Source: Methanocalculus sp. MSAO_Arc2 | Lineage (GTDB): Archaea; Halobacteriota; Methanomicrobia; Methanomicrobiales; Methanocorpusculaceae | Reading direction: 5' to 3' | Assembly (NCBI GenBank): GCA_003838065.1 | Contig: QZAC01000102.1 | Span: 1 to 10,847 of the forward strand | DNA: 10,847 bases | Shown here: one piece after another, positions 1-5,644 of the stretch | Position numbering within the stretch: position 1 is the stretch's first letter | How the letters are laid out: the number at the start of each line of letters is the position of its first letter | The notes under the pieces: generated by a model | Seen by the model: only the letters and a program-made list of their open reading frames with translations | Told to the model about the DNA's origin: nothing | The model's database searches: none | Translations under genes and position numbers: made by a program

Positions 1-2
1 GA

Positions 3-76
3 TGCTGATATGGGGATTTGAACCCCAGTCGTAGGAGTGAGAGTCCTACATGATTGGCCGACTACACTATATCAGC
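3..76 (-). tRNA. tRNA-Glu (anticodon CTC)
   Basis: Read on the minus strand, a full cloverleaf folds. The 7-bp acceptor stem is GCTGATA/TATCAGC with discriminator A. The anticodon stem TAGGA/TCCTA encloses the loop CTCTCAC, giving anticodon CTC (minus-strand bases 41-39), which reads GAG glutamate codons. The T arm is TGGGG-TTCAAAT-CCCCA. The D stem is weak, with one G-T pair and one T-T mismatch, a tolerable pattern for tRNA-Glu. CCA is not encoded and no intron is visible. Base 26 is G, so it could be a Trm1 substrate. The gene is divergent from the DRG-type GTPase, and its 3' flank lies outside the window. Confidence 0.95.
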
Positions 77-105
77 GAAAATTATGCTTTTATCTGTGAG
101 GCATG

Positions 106-118
106 AGAATATTTAATC
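106..118. promoter_or_regulatory. AT-rich TATA-like element between tRNA-Glu and the GTPase gene
   Basis: The sequence GAATATTTAATCC is the most TATA-like stretch in the 109-bp divergent spacer. On the minus strand it reads TTAAATATT, about 35 nt before the mature 5' end of tRNA-Glu, which allows a short pre-tRNA leader. On the plus strand it would place transcription near position 138 and give the GTPase mRNA a leader of about 45 nt. The assignment rests on spacing and base composition only. An 8-bp palindrome CCGATCGG at 132-139 sits at the predicted plus-strand start site. I see nothing else of note in the spacer. Confidence 0.35.
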
Positions 119-185
119 CTTATCATATCTTCCGATCGGCCACCCTGCCATAGATTCATGTAAACGGAGAACACATTAATATAGG

Positions 186-1298
186 ATGAGTAGCCTTGAA
201 GAGCAGATCCGCGAGATTGAGGATGAGCTCAGAAATACCAAGTACAATAAGGCAACCTCTCTGCATATCGGCCGTCTGAAGGCAAAGATGGCGAAGCTCA
301 AAGACGAGGCTGTAGCCAGGGCAATGAAATCTTCAGGAACCAAGGAGGGCTATTCTGTCAAAAAATCAGGAGATGGAACAGTTGTCCTTGTCGGTTTTCC
401 CTCTGTCGGTAAATCAACACTGCTTAACCAGCTCACCGGAACAGAGAGCGAAACAGCAGATTATGCATTCACCACGCTCACCGTTATCCCCGGCCTGATG
501 GAATACAATGGTGCAAAGATTCAGATCCTGGATATCCCGGGCTTAATCGCTGGTGCCGCAATGGGGAAGGGGCGCGGAAAAGAGGTGATTGCAGTCGTCA
601 GGACGGCTGATCTGATCATCATCCTTGGAGATGTCTTCAATGACCGCCATATTGATGTCCTGGTCAGGGAGCTGTACGATGCGGGCATCAGGATCAATCA
701 GCCAAAACCGGATATCACGATTAAGAAGACCGGGATGGGCGGTGTACGGCTGAACACCGTTGGACAGGTCGACATCGACCTGGATGAAATCCGGACCATC
801 CTGGCCGAGAACAAGATTGTCAATGCTGATGTCCTTATCCGTGGAAATATCACGCAGGAAGACTTTATCGATGCGATGATTGGAAACCGCCGCTATATTC
901 CTGCCTTTATTGCGATTAATAAGGTTGATTTAATCGACAAAAACTCAAGAAATGCTATCATGGATCACATCATGACACAGTTTGGAGATCCACCGATTAT
1001 GGTCTCGGCCCAGTCAGGCTATAACATTGAGGTATTAAAAGATGCTATCTATAATCACCTCGGATTTATCAGGATCTTTCTCAAGCCGATCGGTAGTGCG
1101 GCAGATATGGAAGAACCGTTAATCGTCCGGACAGGAAGCACCGTTGAGGATGTCTGTAATCGACTCCACCGCGATTTTGTCGACCGGTTCAGGTACGCAA
1201 AAGTCTGGGGCGATTCAGTAAAGCATGATGCACAGCGTGTCAGTCTCCCACATACCCTTGCCGACGGCGATGTCCTCACCATCGTAACAAAACTCTGA
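186..1298 (+). CDS. DRG/Obg-type GTP-binding protein with TGS domain
   Basis: This is a cytosolic translation-factor-class GTPase of 370 aa, the usual size for the archaeal/eukaryotic DRG family (developmentally regulated GTP-binding proteins, TRAFAC class). Residues 1-60 form a charged helical region (EEQIREIEDELRNT, then a Lys-rich stretch) typical of the DRG N-terminus. The G domain follows: P-loop GFPSVGKS at 70-77, switch-II DIPGL at 116-120, NKVD at 245-248 and SAQSG at 274-278. Residues about 295-370 match a C-terminal TGS domain, ending VLTIVTKL. DRG proteins are known to associate with ribosomes and RNA; the exact archaeal role is poorly defined. The ATG start precedes the conserved MSSLEEQIREIEDEL helix. 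A GGAG lies about 16 nt upstream, too far to be an ideal Shine-Dalgarno. The gene converges on trm1 with only 6 bp between stop codons. Family assignment is firm; partner and substrate are not known. Confidence 0.93.
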   Translation: MSSLEEQIREIEDELRNTKYNKATSLHIGRLKAKMAKLKDEAVARAMKSSGTKEGYSVKKSGDGTVVLVGFPSVGKSTLLNQLTGTESETADYAFTTLTVIPGLMEYNGAKIQILDIPGLIAGAAMGKGRGKEVIAVVRTADLIIILGDVFNDRHIDVLVRELYDAGIRINQPKPDITIKKTGMGGVRLNTVGQVDIDLDEIRTILAENKIVNADVLIRGNITQEDFIDAMIGNRRYIPAFIAINKVDLIDKNSRNAIMDHIMTQFGDPPIMVSAQSGYNIEVLKDAIYNHLGFIRIFLKPIGSAADMEEPLIVRTGSTVEDVCNRLHRDFVDRFRYAKVWGDSVKHDAQRVSLPHTLADGDVLTIVTKL

Positions 1299-1304
1299 TT
1301 CACT

Positions 1305-2417
1305 TTATTTTATGATAGCACCCTCAAGAATATCGAGAGGGGCATCTGTTAGAACCGCAGTGCCCGAGTAGTGTGCACGGCTTGCCTGGTACCCCTGCTC
1401 CAGAAGACGTCTGATAAGGATATCAATTGCAGGAGGGGTTGCTCCTAGACGTTTTGCCTGTTTATGGTAATCATAATGGGGAAGCACCGGAACTTCTTCT
1501 GATAGAAGACCAAGAAGGCGTGTGAGCCGCTTTTTTGTTCCAAGCTCCATATCCACCACTCTCTCCAGGAATTGAAGAATCATCTCCCGATCCACGATAT
1601 CGCCAATCCAGAGCGGACCAATTGGATCTGCCTTTCTTGCGCATCTTGGACAGACGATCGCACCTGGCAAAACGGCCGCTTCCACCTCCCTGTATGAACA
1701 GAACGGGCACTGGTGAATATATCCAATCAACGCAAGTGTCCGGTCAGCCGCTCTGACACCGGAGACTATCCTGAGGTGTGTCCGGTGAAAATGCTCAAAT
1801 GCAAACGAAAGAAGCGGTTCTATCCCCCGGTCATATTTGATTGTCTCCCTTGCAATATACCCGATCAGCATACGGAGCCCCACTTCGGGATGATACTCAG
1901 TATTCATCGGTTTTGCAGCATACCGCCGCATCCCTGCATTCAGATGAGCCCCGCAGAGCGGGGCGGTATCGGTTGCTGTAACAAACAGATACTTGCGCGC
2001 AGACCGGATGCTTGAGTCAATAAAAGGTGCCGGGCTCCCGAATGGATCGAGATCCACAGTATCAAACCGCTCGCCTGAGAGAAGAGCGTTGGCATCCCGG
2101 TTCACCACCCGAATCGAAAGATTAAGCCTGCGGGCATTTTCTCTCAGCAGCCCTAAAGCAACCGGATCGCGGTCATTTGCAATGACCGGTATTCCGCACT
2201 CATGGGCAGCACGGAGCGCACGAATTCCGGTAGCAGCCATCAGGTCAAGATAGTGTGCCGGGCGGAGTACATTGAGCAGGAGGATGGTTGCATCCCGGTT
2301 TATTTCCATCCGCCTGTTATAAAAGACCGGAGCATTTCCAGGAGGGAACGCTTCCGACTCATCCTGTCGGGGTATATACATTCGTGTCGTTCCCTCGATG
2401 ACCAGAGACAATTCCAT
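1305..2417 (-). CDS. trm1: tRNA (guanine(26)-N(2))-dimethyltransferase Trm1
   Basis: Trm1 uses S-adenosylmethionine to methylate G26 of tRNA to N2-methyl- and N2,N2-dimethylguanosine. Visible signatures, numbered from the chosen start, are LVIEGTTRMYIP near the N-terminus, F32-Y33-N34-RRME, the SAM loop DLMAATGIRALRA (58-70), the acidic N81-D-R-D of strand beta-2, the catalytic DLDPFGSP (122-129) and ATDTAPLCGAH (148-158). Zinc ligands are C237-x2-C240 and C256-x2-C259, followed by a winged-helix-like C-terminus. The frame stays open to an upstream ATG at 2483 (392 aa), but that start would overlap the divergent tRNA-Arg. The ATG at 2417 gives 370 aa, begins where family proteins normally begin, and sits about 29 nt downstream of a TATAAG element, which suits a leaderless mRNA. 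Both tRNAs in the window carry G at position 26. Function is firm; the start is probable. Confidence 0.93.
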   Translation of the reverse strand: MELSLVIEGTTRMYIPRQDESEAFPPGNAPVFYNRRMEINRDATILLLNVLRPAHYLDLMAATGIRALRAAHECGIPVIANDRDPVALGLLRENARRLNLSIRVVNRDANALLSGERFDTVDLDPFGSPAPFIDSSIRSARKYLFVTATDTAPLCGAHLNAGMRRYAAKPMNTEYHPEVGLRMLIGYIARETIKYDRGIEPLLSFAFEHFHRTHLRIVSGVRAADRTLALIGYIHQCPFCSYREVEAAVLPGAIVCPRCARKADPIGPLWIGDIVDREMILQFLERVVDMELGTKKRLTRLLGLLSEEVPVLPHYDYHKQAKRLGATPPAIDILIRRLLEQGYQASRAHYSGTAVLTDAPLDILEGAIIK

Positions 2418-2440
2418 CAAGATATTCTGGATTTTCGCAA

Positions 2441-2452
2441 AACTTATACCTT
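2441..2452. promoter_or_regulatory. Shared TATA-like element for trm1 (minus) and tRNA-Arg (plus)
   Basis: On the minus strand the stretch reads GGTATAAGTT, centred about 29 nt upstream of the proposed trm1 ATG at 2417, the spacing expected for a leaderless archaeal transcript. On the plus strand it reads AACTTATACC, about 30 nt upstream of the mature 5' end of tRNA-Arg. No other TATA-like stretch is better placed for either gene. Whether one TBP site really serves both directions is an inference. Confidence 0.45.
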
Positions 2453-2477
2453 CGTCACCCGAAGAATATTGGTCAAT

Positions 2478-2552
2478 GGGCATGTGGCCTAGTCAGGATA
2501 GGGCGTTAGCCTCCTAAGCTAATGGTCGGGGGTTCGAATCCCTCCATGCCCG
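2478..2552 (+). tRNA. tRNA-Arg (anticodon CCT)
   Basis: The cloverleaf has an acceptor stem GGGCATG/CATGCCC with discriminator G and a D stem GCCT/GGGC around loop AGTCAGGATA. The anticodon stem TTAGC/GCTAA is perfect, with loop CTCCTAA giving anticodon CCT at 2513-2515, which reads AGG arginine codons. The T arm is GGGGG-TTCGAAT-CCCTC with one G-T pair. CCA is not encoded and there is no intron. G26 is present (position 2505). The T-rich stretch TCTTTTC directly after the gene is a likely termination site. The gene is divergent from trm1, the enzyme family that modifies G26. Confidence 0.96.
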
Positions 2553-2559
2553 TCTTTTC
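2553..2559 (+). terminator. T-rich termination site after tRNA-Arg
   Basis: A TCTTTTC stretch directly follows the discriminator base. Short oligo-T tracts on the non-template strand act as intrinsic terminators for archaeal RNA polymerase. The tract is short, so the call is tentative. Confidence 0.4.
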
Positions 2560-2575
2560 ATCAGGGTGTTTGGTA

Positions 2576-2609
2576 GATATAAAAAGCGAACGTCAAAATA
2601 GTTTTAAAA
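2576..2609 (+). promoter_or_regulatory. TATA-like promoter elements for the lipid prenyltransferase gene
   Basis: Two candidates are present: TATAAAAA at 2578-2585 and TTTTAAAA at 2602-2609. The first would start transcription near 2607 and give a leader of about 20 nt to the ATG at 2626. The second would give an almost leaderless message. No Shine-Dalgarno sequence precedes the ATG, in keeping with a very short leader. I cannot choose between them from sequence. Confidence 0.5.
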
Positions 2610-2625
2610 CGCATTGACACGCAGA

Positions 2626-3483
2626 ATGCCACTCCCCGGTCTCATCAGGATCATTCGGCCTGCAAACGCCCTTGTGTCAGGGGCAACTGCAATACTTGCA
2701 TACTTTATTGCGACCGGGACAATCATTCCCCAGACGCTGTTCCTCTTCTCAGCAGTCCTCCTCATTACCGGTGGAGGCAACACGATAAACGATGTGTATG
2801 ACGCAGCAATCGATGCAATCAACAGGCCGGATCGTCCGATACCTTCCGGTGAATTGAACAAAACGACAGCATCCTGGTATGCACTTCTCCTCTTCACAGG
2901 TGGCATTGTGCTCACCTTCTTCACAAACCCAATATGCCTCTTTATCGCGGTGTTCAACAGTATTGTGCTCTTCCTGTACGCCCGCTCCCTCAAAGGGTCC
3001 ATGGTCGTTGGGAATGTCACAGTCGCCTATCTCTCCGGGAGCATCTTCATCTTTGGCGGGGCGCTTGCAGGGATTGATGGGATTATCATCACGCTTCCGC
3101 TTGCCGGGATAACACTCTTTGGAACGCTTGCACGCGAAATTTTAAAAGATGCTGAAGATATCGATGGTGATGCCGCAGGCGGTGTAAGAACCCTCCCGAT
3201 GGCAATCGGAATCCAGAAATCCGGTCAAATCGCCACAATACTGGTGATTGTCGCTGTCATCGCAAGTTTCATCCCGGTGTTATGGTGGGGCCTTCCCTAT
3301 CTTGTTGGAATCACCATTATTGATATCGCGATCCTGGGATCGGTTTACAAGACAATCCGGTGCAGTACACCTGCATGTATCCGTGACCTTGAGACAACAA
3401 CACACCTCAAGTATATTATGTATGGTGCACTTCTGGTCTTTTTAGTCGCAAGTGGAATAGAAATATTAATGCCCATGAACTAA
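2626..3483 (+). CDS. UbiA-family geranylgeranylglycerol-phosphate geranylgeranyltransferase (DGGGP synthase)
   Basis: This membrane prenyltransferase most likely adds the second geranylgeranyl chain to geranylgeranylglyceryl phosphate, the second ether-bond step of archaeal lipid synthesis (EC 2.5.1.42). The 285-aa product is hydrophobic throughout, with about seven to nine membrane segments. Both Asp-rich UbiA motifs are present: N52-TINDVYDAAID63, followed by NRPDRPIPSG, and R170-EILKDAEDIDGD182. These coordinate magnesium and the diphosphate. R-P at 11-12 near the N-terminus is the usual family opening (IRIIRPANAL). I chose the ATG at 2626 rather than the in-frame TTG at 2614, which adds only MTRR. 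The next gene follows after 23 bp on the same strand. Size, motif spacing and the archaeal host favour DGGGP synthase over other UbiA proteins such as menaquinone or heme prenyltransferases, but substrate is not proven by sequence. Confidence 0.88.
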   Translation: MPLPGLIRIIRPANALVSGATAILAYFIATGTIIPQTLFLFSAVLLITGGGNTINDVYDAAIDAINRPDRPIPSGELNKTTASWYALLLFTGGIVLTFFTNPICLFIAVFNSIVLFLYARSLKGSMVVGNVTVAYLSGSIFIFGGALAGIDGIIITLPLAGITLFGTLAREILKDAEDIDGDAAGGVRTLPMAIGIQKSGQIATILVIVAVIASFIPVLWWGLPYLVGITIIDIAILGSVYKTIRCSTPACIRDLETTTHLKYIMYGALLVFLVASGIEILMPMN

Positions 3484-3494
3484 AGGCTTACTAA

Positions 3495-3504
3495 GAGAGA
3501 GGGA
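3495..3504 (+). promoter_or_regulatory. Purine-rich Shine-Dalgarno-like site for the bactofilin-like gene
   Basis: GAGAGAGGGA lies just before the ATG at 3507. It contains AGG four bases from the start, close but usable. Its presence, together with the short 23-bp gap and no visible T-tract, suggests translation from a message shared with the prenyltransferase. Confidence 0.5.
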
Positions 3505-3506
3505 AT

Positions 3507-3917
3507 ATGAGAATTTATAGGAAACAGAACACCTATCTTGCCGAACCAGGATCCTACTTTGAAGGAAATGTCTTGATCCATGGCAATTTTATGGTCCCTC
3601 AACGGACTCATTTCTGGGGAAAACTGGTTGTTAATGGAGACCTTGACCTTGGGCCACTGTCATCTGTCGAAGGAGATGTTATATGTAAAAATGCCATTAT
3701 CGGACATGGTGCTGTCATCAAAGGGAACCTCTATGTTGACGAAAACGCAACAGTCTGTGACCGCGCAAAGCTTCGATCGATAAACGCAGGCGGCGATATC
3801 ATCATCAGACCGAATGTGACGGTGGGAGATGTTCGATCTGAAAATAATGTGATTATCTATGGCAAGATCAATTCAGGAACATTAGTTGGGAGAAATGTCA
3901 AAATTGTCGGGGATTAG
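3507..3917 (+). CDS. Bactofilin-like (polymer-forming) beta-solenoid protein
   Basis: This small protein of 136 aa consists almost entirely of short beta-strand repeats with regularly spaced Gly and Val/Ile: EGNVLIHGNF, GKLVVNGDLD, EGDVICKNAIIGHGAVIKGNL, then GGDIIIRPNVTVGDV and NNVIIYGKINSGTLVGRNVKIVGD. This is the pattern of a right-handed beta-helix as in bactofilins (formerly DUF583). There is no signal peptide and no membrane segment. Bacterial bactofilins self-assemble into cytoskeletal filaments; in archaea the role is essentially untested, so I do not assign one. It follows the lipid prenyltransferase, which may hint at a membrane-associated scaffold, but this is only context. Its 3' end overlaps the convergent DUF116 gene by 36 bp. 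A hexapeptide-type acyltransferase is a less likely alternative because no catalytic His or substrate loop is visible. Confidence 0.75.
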   Translation: MRIYRKQNTYLAEPGSYFEGNVLIHGNFMVPQRTHFWGKLVVNGDLDLGPLSSVEGDVICKNAIIGHGAVIKGNLYVDENATVCDRAKLRSINAGGDIIIRPNVTVGDVRSENNVIIYGKINSGTLVGRNVKIVGD

Positions 3918-4592
3918 CGATTCATCAATTCCGGATATGATCACATCAAAGAGATCGTGCCAGTTGATGATCGTCTCAACACAACCATCCTTCATCGTAA
4001 CAACACCCATCCCGATAAGCCCAATTCTGTTGCACATCTCAAGCCCTTCCTTTACCTCCATGAGACACCCGACACCAATTATCGCTTTTGGATGATATTT
4101 CTGCACCATCCTCTTGATAAATGTCGAACCCGGTATGATAAAGACCCGGTACCCGAGCATCTGCATATTCGGGATGGCATGGCCAAGATCGCAACGGCCG
4201 CACCCGATGCAGGCCAGGCCTTCCGGGGTAAGATGGGCCGGGCAACTGGCCGAACGCAGGCACTGCGGGAGAAAAATTGCCCGCTCTGAAACAGGGATAT
4301 CAGCAAACGCCCGGATATTCATCCTATTGTCAAGCCGGATCATAAACCTCAGGATCTCACCGGGTTCAATTCCGATCAGGGTGCAGATACTCTTGACAAC
4401 ACCCTCCAGCAGAACCAGAAACGGGCGGAGAAGAGCAGGGAAAAAGAGCCTGCCGGACCGAATCGAGGTGACGATCAGAATTGCCATGGTAAAAGCCATA
4501 ACAATAAGGAAGAAAACGATGAAGAGGGTGGCCTCACCTACGAGGATCATCAGGCTTTCCCAGGAGGGATCGGTAAAGACCATTATATTCAT
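3882..4592 (-). CDS. DUF116 family membrane-anchored cysteine-rich protein
   Basis: This 236-aa protein matches the uncharacterised DUF116 family. Residues 14-43 form one long or two short hydrophobic segments, followed by a basic-aromatic stretch (SGRLFFPALLRPF) and a further amphipathic segment, so it is probably inner-membrane anchored with a cytosolic C-terminal domain. That domain carries C111, C117, the tight cluster C128-x2-C131-x2-C134, then C176 in GVGCLMEV, C187 and C204 in KDGC. The clustering suggests an iron-sulfur or zinc site, but the ligand is not known. It is the last gene of the minus-strand operon, 32 bp after mtnA. A second in-frame ATG at 4583 would remove only three residues. 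No biochemical function has been established for the family, to my knowledge. The tail-to-tail overlap with the bactofilin-like gene means the two 3' mRNA ends are complementary. Confidence 0.8.
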   Translation of the reverse strand: MNIMVFTDPSWESLMILVGEATLFIVFFLIVMAFTMAILIVTSIRSGRLFFPALLRPFLVLLEGVVKSICTLIGIEPGEILRFMIRLDNRMNIRAFADIPVSERAIFLPQCLRSASCPAHLTPEGLACIGCGRCDLGHAIPNMQMLGYRVFIIPGSTFIKRMVQKYHPKAIIGVGCLMEVKEGLEMCNRIGLIGMGVVTMKDGCVETIINWHDLFDVIISGIDESLIPDNFDISPN

Positions 4593-4624
4593 TATTATGG
4601 TATACTACCCTTTAGCACCTTGCC

Positions 4625-5644
4625 TCAGGGCATAAGCCAGGGATGATCGTACGGAGGGCCAATACTGCCCTCTTCAGTGATAATGGCAGTCACAAGTGAG
4701 AGCGGTGTTGCATCGAATGCATAATTATGGACAGGCACACCATCAGGGACGATCTTTCTCCCGGAGAATGAGGCAATTTCATCCCTCGTTCGCTCCTCAA
4801 CAACCACATCCGATCCAGGATGGATCGGATCAAACGTAGACCGCGGGGCAGCCACATAGAAGGGGATCTGGTGGTGATGTGCAGATACCGCATGCATATA
4901 GGTCCCAATCTTATTGAAGACTGTGTCCCTGCAGATCCGGTCCGCTCCAACGATGACGCAGTCGATTCTTCCCTGTTGCATCAAATAAGCGGCCGCAGAA
5001 TCGATGATGGAAGTCACCGGGATACCATCACGGAAGAGTTCCCATGCTGTCAGGCGCGATCCCTGGAGCAGTGGACGGGTTTCGCATGAGAGTACATGTA
5101 CGTTCTTTCCATGTTCTACAGCAGACCGTATCACACCGAGTGCAGTTCCATAAGCAGAACAGGCGAGCGCACCTGCATTGCAGTGAGTGAGCACAGTGCA
5201 GTCATCCGGGAGTAGATGGGCTCCATGTGCACCAATACGCCTGCAAATCTCCTCGTCTTCATCTGCAATCTTCAAAGCACATGAAATTGCCATTTCGAAT
5301 GCATTGGCCGAATCACTTGCATCCATCACAGCAGAAAGTACAGAATCAACGCCCCATCCCAGGTTTACCGCCGTCGGCCTTGCTGACCGGATCGCTTCTG
5401 CATAACGGTTGACGATGGTGTAAAATACATCATCAGCCCCCGCAAGTGCATTTTTGCAGGCAAGAGCAACACCAAACGCACCGGCAACACCAAGTGCCGG
5501 AGCCCCCCGGACTTCAAGCCTCTGGATCGCAGCTATCAACCGTGGAACATCCTCACAAACAACCTCTCCATACCGGTCAGGGAGCAGGGTCTGGTCGATT
5601 AAGCCGATGCCATCTTCTTCCCACCAGATCGTCCGATCTCTCAT
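4625..5644 (-). CDS. mtnA: MtnA-like S-methyl-5-thioribose-1-phosphate isomerase (aIF2B/MtnA family)
   Basis: The predicted reaction is conversion of 5-methylthioribose 1-phosphate to 5-methylthioribulose 1-phosphate (EC 5.3.1.23) in methionine or 5'-deoxyadenosine salvage. The 339-aa length is typical. Signatures are RGAPALGVAGAFG (46-58), THCNAGALA with candidate catalytic Cys155, CETRPLLQGSRLTAWEL (187-203), and VGADRI with candidate catalytic Asp235, then NKIGTY (244-249) and PFYVAAPRSTFD. Two positions look unusual for the family as I remember it: the loop between GADRI and NKIGTY is CRDTVF, and the C-terminal motif reads HNYAFDATP where NPAFDVTP is common. Related ribose-1,5-bisphosphate isomerases and aIF2B proteins share the fold; the RGAP, CNAG and GADR set favours MtnA. 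Its ATG overlaps the stop of the upstream HdrA-like gene as TAATG, with GGTGA three bases upstream, which indicates translational coupling. Confidence 0.85.
   Translation of the reverse strand: MRDRTIWWEEDGIGLIDQTLLPDRYGEVVCEDVPRLIAAIQRLEVRGAPALGVAGAFGVALACKNALAGADDVFYTIVNRYAEAIRSARPTAVNLGWGVDSVLSAVMDASDSANAFEMAISCALKIADEDEEICRRIGAHGAHLLPDDCTVLTHCNAGALACSAYGTALGVIRSAVEHGKNVHVLSCETRPLLQGSRLTAWELFRDGIPVTSIIDSAAAYLMQQGRIDCVIVGADRICRDTVFNKIGTYMHAVSAHHHQIPFYVAAPRSTFDPIHPGSDVVVEERTRDEIASFSGRKIVPDGVPVHNYAFDATPLSLVTAIITEEGSIGPPYDHPWLMP

Noticed and set aside
1948..1964. GC-only 7-bp hairpin with AGA loop (GCCCCGC/GCGGGGC) in trm1
   Set aside because: It lies in codons for the conserved TAPLCGAH motif of Trm1 and has no following T-tract, so chance from coding constraint is the simpler explanation.
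1993..2492. Plus-strand open frames of 86 and 96 codons across the 5' half of trm1
   Set aside because: They lie antisense to a gene with complete family motifs, have no recognisable domains, and one runs into tRNA-Arg. They are by-products of codon use on the other strand.
4114..4635. 173-codon plus-strand open frame opposite DUF116
   Set aside because: Arg- and Ser-rich shadow translation opposite a conserved-family gene. No Shine-Dalgarno sequence or promoter was noticed for it.
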